Source of the DNA: Peptococcaceae bacterium UBA3933
GTDB taxonomy: Bacteria > Bacillota > Peptococcia > Peptococcales > BICA1-8
Length of the DNA stretch: 55,942 nt
Reading direction: 5' to 3'
Assembly (NCBI GenBank): GCA_002385805.1
Contig: DGEF01000124.1
Coordinates: 1-55,942 of the forward strand
Shown: piece by piece, positions 7,764-15,967 of the stretch
Numbering within the stretch: the stretch's first letter is position 1
How the letters are laid out: every line of letters starts with the position of its first letter
Notes under the pieces: generated by a model
What the model was told of the DNA's origin: nothing
Databases searched by the model: none
What the model saw: only the letters and a program-made list of their open reading frames with translations
Position numbers and translations under genes: made by a program

Positions 7764-9248
7764 ATGCAAACTAGCTCACCTACTATTAATGGGGGGAAAG
7801 TATTAAATACACGGGTCACTAATTTAACGCCATTTTACGTAATTAATAGTATAATTGCCATTGCGATTATGGTAGGTTTTAAGTATGTATTTACTCCTGT
7901 TGAGCCGTTGACTCCACTGGGTATGGAGATCTTAGGAGTTTTTCTCGGCGTAATGTATGGCTGGTTAATTGTCGGCGATATTTACTGGCCATCCTTATTA
8001 GGTTTAGTGTTTTTAGGTTTAAGTGAATGGACTACGGTTCCAAATGCATTTAGAACCGGGTTTGGCCATAATAATGTTATGTTAATGCTGTTTTTCTTCC
8101 TTTTTACTAATATTATCAACGCTGCTGGCATTACCGAATACATTGCACGCTGGATTACCTCCAGAAAATTTGCCATAGGAAAACCGTATGTAATTACTTT
8201 GCTAATCTTTATTGCCTCTATGGTTTTATACTTCATGGTGACTGCTACTGCAGCAGCCCTAATCATGTTTCCTTTGGTGATCGAAATCTCTAAAATCTAT
8301 GGTTTAAAACCGGGAAATAAATGGACATCAATGGTTCTTATAGGCTTAATCGTAACCAGTGGAACATCCTATATATTATTGCCTTATAAATCTTTGCCGT
8401 TGGTTGTGTTCTCTAGCTATGAAGCCCTAGGCGGTGAACCGATTAACATGGCTAAGTATATGTTCCTGGTTATAGTAGTAAGTTTATTAATGTTAATAAT
8501 GGTATTTTGTACGGTTAAATATATTGCAAAACCTGATGTTTCGGCAATTGCTTCCCATAAAGCCGGTTTTAAGGAATTACCGAAATTAACTACATATCAA
8601 AAATCAGTTTTAATCTTCTTTGTTATAACCATTACTCTGGTTATGATTCCCAATTTTGTCCCAACGTCATTTTGGCTTTCCAAGGCTTTGAAGACCCTCG
8701 GTACTCCCGGTATTATGGCTGTTGCGGTTATGATTTGGTATGGATTACGTTGGAAGGAAGGTAAATCCATTAACCAATTGTTTTCTACGGGTATTAACTG
8801 GGGTGTTATCTTCATCTTAGCCTTTGCTTTAACCGTTGCCGCCGCAGTATCCGATCCGGCTACCGGAATCCAAGATTGGTTAACTGTAAAGATAACTCCT
8901 TTAGTTGAAGGTAAAAGTCCCTTTATGATAACCTTTATCTTATGCATCATAGGATTGGTTTTAACCCAATTTTGCAATAACCAATCAATTGCCGCAATAG
9001 TCACCCCAATACTTTTATCTATCGCCATGGCCACGGATGCTAATATTCACGTCTTACTATCATGCTTACTTTTAAGTGTTAATGCGGGATTCTGCACTCC
9101 ACCGGCCTCAGCTACCGCTTCCATCCTTTTCGGTACTGTTGATTGGGTTCCCGGTAAACAGCCATATATTTACGGGCTAATTTATGCCGTATATACCGTT
9201 ATCTTATGCTTTGGTGTAATGTATCCTTTAGGAAATTTAATTTTCTAA
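7764..9248 (+). CDS. SLC13/DASS-family anion transporter
   Basis: A 494-residue polytopic membrane protein with about 12 hydrophobic segments. It fits the divalent anion:sodium symporter (DASS/SLC13) family, which imports di- or tricarboxylates or sulfate with Na+. The second half carries the repeat-like CNNQSIAAIVTP motif near residue 410, in the position of the family's Ser-Asn-Thr substrate loop, here changed to Cys-Asn-Asn. The ATG at 7764 is chosen because AGAGGTG lies 6 bases upstream; an in-frame GTG at 7755 overlaps that ribosome site. It lies 140 bases after the second reductase gene, so import of the reductase substrate is the likely role. A strong terminator follows. Confidence 0.8.
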   Translation: MQTSSPTINGGKVLNTRVTNLTPFYVINSIIAIAIMVGFKYVFTPVEPLTPLGMEILGVFLGVMYGWLIVGDIYWPSLLGLVFLGLSEWTTVPNAFRTGFGHNNVMLMLFFFLFTNIINAAGITEYIARWITSRKFAIGKPYVITLLIFIASMVLYFMVTATAAALIMFPLVIEISKIYGLKPGNKWTSMVLIGLIVTSGTSYILLPYKSLPLVVFSSYEALGGEPINMAKYMFLVIVVSLLMLIMVFCTVKYIAKPDVSAIASHKAGFKELPKLTTYQKSVLIFFVITITLVMIPNFVPTSFWLSKALKTLGTPGIMAVAVMIWYGLRWKEGKSINQLFSTGINWGVIFILAFALTVAAAVSDPATGIQDWLTVKITPLVEGKSPFMITFILCIIGLVLTQFCNNQSIAAIVTPILLSIAMATDANIHVLLSCLLLSVNAGFCTPPASATASILFGTVDWVPGKQPYIYGLIYAVYTVILCFGVMYPLGNLIF

Positions 9249-9266
9249 AGGTTGGCCGGTAGATTT

Positions 9267-9306
9267 AAATCTTGCTCAAGTAGCAATACTTGAGCAAGAT
9301 TTTTTA
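9267..9306 (+). terminator. strong intrinsic terminator after the anion transporter
   Basis: A 15-base perfect stem, AATCTTGCTCAAGT (from 9268) with ACTTGAGCAAGATT (to 9301), with a 6-base loop and a T-run. It ends the reductase-transporter transcript. Confidence 0.9.
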
Positions 9307-9476
9307 ATGATAGGCGATTACTTATAGTTAATTACTATATGATTTTATCTGCAGTTTTATTCTCTTTAAAGTATGCTTGTAAATTATCTACTTGGAAGTT
9401 TATTAATGTTGGATTAAGATTATTCATTGTATAAGGAGGAAGGGCAGCACAAATTTTGTCGATTGGGAGGAATGTC

Positions 9477-10694
9477 ATGAATATTACTTTAAAACGTTAT
9501 TTATATGTAGTTAATGGTTTTATTATCCTCTTGGTATTGGGCATAGGCTATGCCTGGTCGGTATTCGTTGGACCTCTGGAAAACCACTATGGCTGGGGAC
9601 GAGCCCAAACCTCCTTGGCATTTACAATTTTAATGATAAGCTTTGCTTTAGGCAACTTAATGACCGGCATATTGTCACGTAAAATTCCCCATAAAAGAAT
9701 TGTTCAGATCTCATCGGTGGCAATGGGTGGTGGGATGTTTTTAACTTCAATGGTAAGTAGCATTCAATTATTGTATTTTACATACAGCATTGCCGTTGGG
9801 TTATCTATTGGCATGGTTTATAATGCGGTTGTTTCAATTACTCCAAGATGGTTTCCGGAAAAGCAAGGTACTATTACCGGTGTTTTATTGATGGCCTATG
9901 CTTTATCGGCCAGTATTTTAGGACCTGTCTGTCAATTTATGTTGGCCCGGATAGGAGTACCTTTTACCTTTGTAACCTTAGCCATAATAGATTTCCTGGT
10001 TTTGTTTGTGGGCAGCTTTAACTTAGTAGCACCAACTACAAAGCAGAAAGAATTATTGCCGCAAGCAGCAGCACGTAAAAAAAATGAAGGAATAAAAACA
10101 GAAATAAATCACTGGCAAATGTTAAGAAGCAAAGAGTTTTATATCTATTTTATTTTAACGGTTTTTTTTATTAGTATAGCTTTAAGCTACCTTAATCATG
10201 TGGTACCGGCTTTGGAAAATGATTTATTGTTAAGTGCAGAAACGGCAGCCTTGGTAGTAAGTGCTATGAGTATTTCAAATGGATTGGCCCGTCCGGTTTT
10301 TGGTGTTTTCTACGATAAAACCGGTTTAACTTTAAGTCTCACTACCTTAAGTTTTATCTATATTTTTGCAACTTGGACCACATATTTTGGCCTGTGGAGT
10401 CGTACAACCAGTCTAATGATTATCGGAGCATGTGGAGTCTTGTTTGGTTTTGGTGGCCAAGGAGCCCTTATGCCGACTATTACTAGAAATCTTTTTGGGG
10501 AAAAAAACTTTTCGATGAATTTTTCTATTGTTAGCCTGGTAGGCATAGTTGGTTCAGTTGGCCCCAGCATTATTGGAATAATTCAAGCAGCCCACGGCAA
10601 CTATCAATTGGCCTATCTAATGCTGGCAATAGCTACGGTAATTCCTGCAATTTTAATACAATTACTGTTGTTTTTTATTAAGCGAAGAAAATAA
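9477..10694 (+). CDS. MFS transporter, oxalate:formate antiporter (OFA) type
   Basis: A 405-residue protein with 12 predicted membrane helices. The opening GIGYAWSVFVGPLENHYGWG is the conserved first loop of OFA-family major facilitators, whose best known member exchanges oxalate and formate. Most relatives carry other monocarboxylates. GGGAGG lies 6 bases before the chosen ATG at 9477; the frame stays open to a TTG at 9456. The gene is separated from the DASS transporter by a strong terminator and so has its own promoter. Its place beside the reductases suggests it handles a carboxylate substrate or exports the reduced product. That role is inference. Confidence 0.82.
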   Translation: MNITLKRYLYVVNGFIILLVLGIGYAWSVFVGPLENHYGWGRAQTSLAFTILMISFALGNLMTGILSRKIPHKRIVQISSVAMGGGMFLTSMVSSIQLLYFTYSIAVGLSIGMVYNAVVSITPRWFPEKQGTITGVLLMAYALSASILGPVCQFMLARIGVPFTFVTLAIIDFLVLFVGSFNLVAPTTKQKELLPQAAARKKNEGIKTEINHWQMLRSKEFYIYFILTVFFISIALSYLNHVVPALENDLLLSAETAALVVSAMSISNGLARPVFGVFYDKTGLTLSLTTLSFIYIFATWTTYFGLWSRTTSLMIIGACGVLFGFGGQGALMPTITRNLFGEKNFSMNFSIVSLVGIVGSVGPSIIGIIQAAHGNYQLAYLMLAIATVIPAILIQLLLFFIKRRK

Positions 10695-10715
10695 ACAATT
10701 AATAAATCCAACTTT

Positions 10716-10740
10716 TAAGCCCTTTAGGGCTTATTTTTTT
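10716..10740 (+). terminator. intrinsic terminator after the MFS gene
   Basis: TAAGCCCT pairs with AGGGCTTA around a tiny TT loop, followed by seven T (10734-10740). Confidence 0.85.
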
Positions 10741-10880
10741 CGAATTTTAGGGAAAAGTTTTTGTATGTGGAAAATAAAAGGTCAGGTTGAATGTTATTAT
10801 TAACAATCGTCTATTTTTATTCTTTTTAACTTACCTCTTACATATATTTTATATTGTAAAAAAAATTGAGGAGGGATAGT

Positions 10881-11984
10881 GTGAGTGGTAAAGTTAGAGA
10901 GTTTTATCCTGGCGGTAATACCTCTTACGGTTTTTATTCTTTTTATGATTTTATTATTGATAAGGACGCAACCCGCATCTTCATTATTAAAGGAGGTCCG
11001 GGGGTCGGAAAATCTTCTTTTATGAAATCCATTGCCAAAACAATGCTGGAAAAGGGTTTTGACGTAGAATACCATAATTGTTCTTCTGATAACAACTCTA
11101 TTGACGGAATCGTTATTCCTGCCTTGAAAGTAGCCCTCATTGACGGTACCGCTCCTCATATTGTAGACCCTAAATTTCCTGGAGCCGTAGATGAAATCGT
11201 GAATTTAGGAGAATTTTGGAATGAAAAAGGTTTAATTGCCAATAAAGAAGAGATTTTACGAGCTACCCAAAAAGCAAGTAGGTTTTTTAAAATTGCTTAT
11301 TTCCATTTAAAAGAAGCTAAGGTAATACACGATGAGTGGGAAAGTTATATTACGGAAGCCATGGATTTTGCTCCTATTAATAAAATAACCAGGTATGTTG
11401 CTAATGAAGTCTTTGGAGATGTGGAACCTGATTTCAGTAGAGTAGCTAAAGCCAGACATTTATTCGGCAGTGCCATTACACCTCAAGGCCCGGTTAATAA
11501 TCTGGACAGCATCTTAATTGATGTAGAAAATGTCTACATTTTAAACGGAGAACCGGGAACAGGCAAATCTACTTTTATGGAAAAGATGCTCTCCCGGGCT
11601 CAGGAGATGGGTATTGATACAGAAGTTTACCATTGCCCCCTGGATCCGCAAAAACTGGACTTTTTAGTGATTCCCCGCCTAAAAGTAGCCTTTATTAATG
11701 GATCTGAGCCTCTGGACGCAGATTTATCCACCTTTCAGCGTACAGAAATTGATTTCGACCAGTATCTGGAATTAGAAATTTTAGACGAATATAAAAAAGA
11801 AATCGCCTCCTGTAAAGAAAGATTCTGGGCAGCATTTAAGCGAGCCGTCCATTACATAGGCGAAGCTAAAAGAGTCCATGATGAAGTAGAAGGTTACTAT
11901 ATCCCAAATATGGATTTTCCGGCTATTAATGCTAAAAGAGATGAAGTGTTAGAAAAAATTTTATCCTATGCCGAAAAGGTTTAG
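10881..11984 (+). CDS. two-P-loop ATPase (PRK06851-like)
   Basis: A 367-residue protein made of two similar halves. Each half starts with a Walker A motif (GGPGVGKSSFMKS near residue 38; NGEPGTGKSTFMEKM near 225). Each continues with a cysteine-containing strand (EYHNCSSD; EVYHCPLD) and a matching block (IVIPALKVALIDG; LVIPRLKVAFING), which shows an internal duplication. It resembles the uncharacterised PRK06851 ATPase family of Firmicutes. The biochemical role is not known to me. The start is GTG at 10881, five bases after GAGGAGGG; an in-frame TTG at 10866 precedes that site. A terminator shared with the convergent ydcF-like gene follows. Confidence 0.75.
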   Translation: MSGKVREFYPGGNTSYGFYSFYDFIIDKDATRIFIIKGGPGVGKSSFMKSIAKTMLEKGFDVEYHNCSSDNNSIDGIVIPALKVALIDGTAPHIVDPKFPGAVDEIVNLGEFWNEKGLIANKEEILRATQKASRFFKIAYFHLKEAKVIHDEWESYITEAMDFAPINKITRYVANEVFGDVEPDFSRVAKARHLFGSAITPQGPVNNLDSILIDVENVYILNGEPGTGKSTFMEKMLSRAQEMGIDTEVYHCPLDPQKLDFLVIPRLKVAFINGSEPLDADLSTFQRTEIDFDQYLELEILDEYKKEIASCKERFWAAFKRAVHYIGEAKRVHDEVEGYYIPNMDFPAINAKRDEVLEKILSYAEKV

Positions 11985-11990
11985 CTTAAC

Positions 11991-12021
11991 TTAAAAAACC
12001 TGCCACAAGCAGGTTTTTTAA
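11991..12021. terminator. bidirectional terminator between convergent genes
   Basis: TTAAAAAACCTGC (11991-12003) and GCAGGTTTTTTAA (12009-12021) form a perfect 13-base stem with a CACAA loop. Both strands end in a T-run, so it serves the ATPase gene and the ydcF-like gene. Confidence 0.9.
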
Positions 12022-12027
12022 ATTAAG

Positions 12028-12921
12028 CTATTTTCCTAGTAAATAAAATTTAATTAATCCAAAAGTTTCCCGTAAGGTATATTTAAACCTTAACCATTTG
12101 TTTGTATACAAGGGACTTTCTAAAGCCGGTACACCTTGCGCACTAATGTCCTGGGCAGCGGCAATTGCTAAAGCCCGCTTTAGATGAAAAGCATCAGTAA
12201 CGATTAAATAAGTATTAAAACCTTCTCTTTCCCCAATTATTTTGCTAAACTTCAAGTTTTCCTCTGTAGAGGAAGATTGTTTTTCCAAAAGAATATCCTC
12301 CCTGGGAACCCCTAATGAAACTGCCAAATCGGCCATTACCTCCGCTTCTGTAGGAGGGATTCTTCCCAGCCCGCCGGAAACTAGCAATTTTTTTACCAAA
12401 CCATTTTGATATAATTTAACACCTTCCTTTACCCGAGCATACATAGAAGGACTGGGAGTTGAACCCTCCCAAACCGCCGCCCCTAAAATTATAGCTGCAT
12501 CAGCTTTGGTTACCTGAGAAACTTGTCCGGATTTTTCTATTTCGTAATACAATGCGCCAATTAGCAAAATAAAAATTAAGGATGAGAGGATAAGGCCATT
12601 TAATGTTTTCCTAGGATTCAATTTACTGGCTACACCGCCAATAACAATAGATAAAATTAAACTTAAAACAAAAGAAAAAAATAAAGAAATAAAATTCAGT
12701 AAATTGGTAGGATAAATTTGATAAACTACCGGTATTAATAACCAAACAAAGCCGTTTAACTTTACCCCGGCCCATTTATCCTGGGATAGTCCTCCGACTA
12801 CAAAAGCCGCAGCACAGGTAACCAGTAGAAATAAAATACCGGGTGGATATAAACCATATCTAAAAATTATAGCGGCTGTTATCCAACCGCCTAAGCCTAA
12901 TATATATGCTAGGTATTGCAT
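12028..12921 (-). CDS. YdcF/DUF218-family membrane protein
   Basis: A 297-residue protein. The first 130 residues hold four to five hydrophobic segments. From about residue 140 the DUF218 domain begins (ADAAIILGAAVWEG, SGGLGRIPPTEAEVM, ILLEKQSSSTEENL, VTDAFHLKRAL). This domain is known from SanA/ElyC-type proteins linked to envelope maintenance, and the E. coli YdcF protein binds S-adenosylmethionine. The exact role here is unknown. The ATG follows AGGTGA. The upstream side is the long repeat-filled gap 12922-13477, so its promoter lies among repeats. Confidence 0.82.
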   Translation of the reverse strand: MQYLAYILGLGGWITAAIIFRYGLYPPGILFLLVTCAAAFVVGGLSQDKWAGVKLNGFVWLLIPVVYQIYPTNLLNFISLFFSFVLSLILSIVIGGVASKLNPRKTLNGLILSSLIFILLIGALYYEIEKSGQVSQVTKADAAIILGAAVWEGSTPSPSMYARVKEGVKLYQNGLVKKLLVSGGLGRIPPTEAEVMADLAVSLGVPREDILLEKQSSSTEENLKFSKIIGEREGFNTYLIVTDAFHLKRALAIAAAQDISAQGVPALESPLYTNKWLRFKYTLRETFGLIKFYLLGK

Positions 12922-12935
12922 TGTTTCACCTACTT

Positions 12936-13045
12936 TATTAGTGGCTAATGGTTAGTGGCTGGTGGCTAGTATCACGACCTTCTGTCGTTTTCCCTATACA
13001 GGCAATCTGCATGTCGGTGGGCGAGTGAGCGAGTGGGCGAGTCAA
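12936..13045. repeat. short tandem repeats: TAGTGGC heptamers and GTGRGCGA octamers
   Basis: About 12936-12970 holds several copies of a TAGTGGC-like heptamer. At 13017-13040 three octamers stand head to tail: GTGGGCGA, GTGAGCGA, GTGGGCGA. The same two families recur in other gaps of this contig (43.5-43.7 kb; single octamers at 35159 and 35189). Confidence 0.75.
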
Positions 13046-13112
13046 ATACTTTTCATCGCGAAAGAGAAAAGCAACTAAAGCGAACCCCTCATTTTACGCA
13101 CCGTTATAAATG

Positions 13113-13319
13113 GGGATATTTTACTTGAGCGGCTATACGGAGAATCGGCTAAATAATCTTAGCGTAGCCGAAGTAATAAAAGCTGGCTGGACGATAGGAC
13201 GTCGTCCAGAGTGCGAATTGGGCCATGGACGGCCCATTGAGCACGGTCAGCTTTTATTCTCTAGCAAGCTTAGATTATTCCGATTCGGAGTTTTTAGCCT
13301 AGCGAAAGTAAATATTTCC
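13113..13319. repeat. large imperfect inverted repeat with nested hairpins
   Basis: Two arms of about 75-90 bases face each other. Matching blocks from outside to inside are TTACTT/AAGTAA (13121/13306), GGCTA/TAGCC (13131/13295), GAATCGG/CCGATTC (13142/13280), AATAATCT/AGATTATT (13152/13272) and AATAAAAGCTG/CAGCTTTTATT (13175/13248). The apex holds two further hairpins: TGGACGA with TCGTCCA, then GTGC...TGGGCC with GGCCCA...GCAC. This predicts a long stem ending in a three-way junction. The 121-codon plus-strand frame across it (13110-13475) is not a believable gene. Confidence 0.75.
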
Positions 13320-13342
13320 ATGACATTGACTCGCTCAATGAC

Positions 13343-13475
13343 CCAAAAAAATCTCAGTAGCCGTCATACCGCCCCCAAATATTCGCCCAAAAGCCATAAT
13401 GCCGTCCCAAAAACTAAACCCCAAAGCTGTAATGCTGACATGCAGTATAGCTCATTAGACGTAATGCCATCCTAA
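13343..13475. repeat. dispersed GTAATGCC-type repeat, copy 1
   Basis: Degenerate units built on GTAATGCCGTCCC and GCTGTAATGC. A 26-base stretch (13377-13402) matches 26359-26384 with one difference. See copy 2 at 26231-26400. It fills the rest of the gap up to the copA stop codon. Confidence 0.7.
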
Positions 13476-13477
13476 AG

Positions 13478-15895
13478 TCAATGCTTATATTTCCATCTTT
13501 TTAGCCGCAGAGCGTTGCTCACTACCGACACAGAACTAAAAGCCATGGCACCTCCGGCAATAACCGGTGATAATAAACCTAAAGCAGCAATAGGAATGCC
13601 TAATGTGTTATAAATTAGAGCCCAGAATAGATTTTCCTTTATATTTCTAATAGTGGCTTTGCTAAGTTGGATAGCGGCCACTATTCCTTCTAAATCACCG
13701 CTAATTAAGGTAATATCGGCCGTTTCCATGGCTACATCAGTACCGGTGCCAATAGCAATACCTACATCAGCCGTAGCCAAAGCAGGGGCGTCATTAATTC
13801 CGTCACCCACCATAGCTACAACTTTACCTTCATTTTTTAGTTTTTGTACTTCTTCCGCTTTTTTCTCCGGTAATACTTCTGCTAAAACCTTTTCTATCCC
13901 TACCTGATTAGCTATAGCTTGAGCCGTTCGCCGGTTATCGCCGGTAATCATGACTACCTCAATTCCCATTTCTTTGAGTTTCTTTATGGCTCTGGCCGAA
14001 CTTTCCTTAACCGTATCACTTACAGCTAAAATACCCGCCAAATCAATATCTAAAGCCACTAACATGGCTGTTTTACCTTCGCCTTCTAACTTCTCCAGAT
14101 TAGGTAAAAAAGCATCTATATTTATCTGATTTTTTTCCATTAATTTACGGTTACCTAATAAAATTCTTTTTCCCTCAATTTGCCCTTGCACACCATGTCC
14201 TGGTATGGCCTGAAAATCTTTTACTTCTAAAAGCTTCAGACCTCGCTTCTGACTATATTGCACAATTGCCTGGGCTAAAGGATGTTCCGAATTTTTCTCG
14301 ACACTTGCCGCATAAACTAAAAGCTCTTCTTCAGTAATACCCTGGGCCACAAGAATATCCGTAACCTGAGGTTCCCCTTTAGTAACGGTACCCGTTTTGT
14401 CAAAAACTACTGTATTTATCTTGTGAGCATTTTCCAGATGCTCACCACCTTTAATCAATATGCCGTTTTCCGCTCCTTTACCTGTTCCCACCATAATTGA
14501 AGTAGGTGTGGCCAGTCCTAAGGCACAAGGACAGGCAATAACTAAGACGGCTATAGCCGGCAGTAAGGCTTCGGTAAATTGACCTGGAGCAGCAATAAAA
14601 TACCAAATGACAAAAGTAAGAAAAGATATAGCTATTACCACCGGTACAAAATAGGCAGAAATCACATCGGCCATCCTCTGAATAGGTGCCTTAGAACCTT
14701 GGGCTTCCTCTACCACTTTGATGATTTGGGCCAAAGCCGTGTCTTTGCCCACTTTGGTGGCCTTAAACTTAAAACCGCCGTGTTTATTGATAGTAGCGCC
14801 AATAACCTCACTACCTACATTTTTATCAACCGGTATACTTTCCCCGGTCAACATGGACTCATCTACACTGGAACTACCTTCAATTATTATGCCGTCCACC
14901 GGGATTTTTTCCCCTGGTCGGACAAAAATAATGTCACCTACTACCAGTTCTTCAACAGGAATATCCAATTCCCGGCCTTCACGAATAACCCGAGCGGTTT
15001 TCGGTTGTAACCCCATTAATTTTTTTATTGCTTCAGTGGTACGTCCTTTAGCTTTTGCTTCTAGATATTTTCCAAAGAGAACCAAAGTAATAATGATAGC
15101 CGCACTCTCATAATAAACATGACTTGTACCAATCCAATTACTGAAAAAGGTGGCACCAACACTGTAAAAGTAAGCAGCTGAGGTACCTAAGGCTACTAAA
15201 ACGGACATGTTGGCACTACCGCCTTTAATCGCCCTATAAGCATCCACATAGAAATAACGTCCTACACCAAACTGCACCGGTGTGGCTAAAACAAACTGAA
15301 AAAGTGGACTCATGAGAAAAGCTGGAACTATTTCATGCAAATTAAACCAATCTATAAACATCATGGCTAAAAGAGGTAAAGAAAGAAGAGCAGAAAGGAT
15401 AACGAGATTTTTCTGCTGCTTAATCTCCTTCTCCCTGGCTTCCCGCTCCCGATCCGTACTGCCTTCTTCATCTGCTTCAATTACTTCATAACCAATTTCG
15501 CGTATTTTCTTTTTTAAATCAGCTATGCCGACTATACTCGGTACATAATGAATATGAGCCTTTTCTAAAGCTAAATTAACATTTGCTTCCAAAACTCCCT
15601 CTGTCTTATTAAGTCCCCGCTCAACTCGACTGGAACAGGCGGCACAGGTCATGCCTTGAATTTTAATTTCCACTTTATCTGTGGGCACATCATAGCCGGT
15701 TTCCTTTATTTTCGCAATGATATCCTTTAATTTTATTTTGTCCCCATCATAAATAACACTGGCTTTTTCCGTACCTAAATTAACATTAATCTCCATAACT
15801 CCTTCTAATTTAGGTACTTTTTTCTCTATACGAGTTGCACAGGCAGCACAGGTCATACCTAAAACCTGAAATTGTATTTTTTTTAAATTGGCCAT
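13478..15895 (-). CDS. copA: copper-translocating P-type ATPase CopA
   Basis: An 805-residue P1B-type ATPase that pumps Cu(I) out of the cell. Two N-terminal heavy-metal domains carry GMTCAAC (residues 13-19 and 81-87). Eight membrane helices, the TGES actuator motif (350-353), the CPC metal site in the membrane (455-457), the DKTG phosphorylation motif (499-502) and a GDGINDAP hinge follow. Length and order are normal for the family. The ATG follows GGGGGTGAGG. A CsoR-like operator overlaps the promoter (15930-15958), so copper induction is likely. Neither csoR nor copZ is next to it, which is unusual for Firmicutes, so the regulator must be encoded elsewhere. Confidence 0.95.
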   Translation of the reverse strand: MANLKKIQFQVLGMTCAACATRIEKKVPKLEGVMEINVNLGTEKASVIYDGDKIKLKDIIAKIKETGYDVPTDKVEIKIQGMTCAACSSRVERGLNKTEGVLEANVNLALEKAHIHYVPSIVGIADLKKKIREIGYEVIEADEEGSTDREREAREKEIKQQKNLVILSALLSLPLLAMMFIDWFNLHEIVPAFLMSPLFQFVLATPVQFGVGRYFYVDAYRAIKGGSANMSVLVALGTSAAYFYSVGATFFSNWIGTSHVYYESAAIIITLVLFGKYLEAKAKGRTTEAIKKLMGLQPKTARVIREGRELDIPVEELVVGDIIFVRPGEKIPVDGIIIEGSSSVDESMLTGESIPVDKNVGSEVIGATINKHGGFKFKATKVGKDTALAQIIKVVEEAQGSKAPIQRMADVISAYFVPVVIAISFLTFVIWYFIAAPGQFTEALLPAIAVLVIACPCALGLATPTSIMVGTGKGAENGILIKGGEHLENAHKINTVVFDKTGTVTKGEPQVTDILVAQGITEEELLVYAASVEKNSEHPLAQAIVQYSQKRGLKLLEVKDFQAIPGHGVQGQIEGKRILLGNRKLMEKNQINIDAFLPNLEKLEGEGKTAMLVALDIDLAGILAVSDTVKESSARAIKKLKEMGIEVVMITGDNRRTAQAIANQVGIEKVLAEVLPEKKAEEVQKLKNEGKVVAMVGDGINDAPALATADVGIAIGTGTDVAMETADITLISGDLEGIVAAIQLSKATIRNIKENLFWALIYNTLGIPIAALGLLSPVIAGGAMAFSSVSVVSNALRLKRWKYKH

Positions 15896-15929
15896 GATGA
15901 GTCCTCACCCCCAAAAAAAATTTAAGAAC

Positions 15930-15958
15930 ATTATAACATATACCCCCAGGGTGTATCT
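15930..15958 (-). promoter_or_regulatory. copA promoter with CsoR-like operator
   Basis: On the minus strand the -10 box is TATAAT (15930-15935). Just upstream is ATACACCCTGGGGGTAT (15940-15956), a near-palindrome of the ATACCCC...GGGGTAT type bound by the copper repressor CsoR. It lies between -10 and -35, where a bound repressor blocks polymerase. Confidence 0.72.
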
Positions 15959-15967
15959 AGAGAAATT

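Noticed and set aside
8597..9034. 145-codon minus-strand frame opposite the DASS transporter
   Set aside because: It is an antisense shadow of membrane-protein codons with no start signal of its own.
9249..9476. Small gene between the two transporters
   Set aside because: The interval contains a terminator, an AT-rich promoter region and two purine-rich ribosome-like sites, but no convincing short frame.
13110..13475. 121-codon open frame in the gap upstream of copA
   Set aside because: It runs across a large inverted repeat and dispersed repeats, has no ribosome site, and its residues show no protein-like pattern. The open frame is a by-product of repeats.
14579..15113. Plus-strand frames of more than 100 codons opposite copA
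   Set aside because: They are antisense shadows of a highly conserved ATPase gene and have no ribosome sites or recognisable domains.
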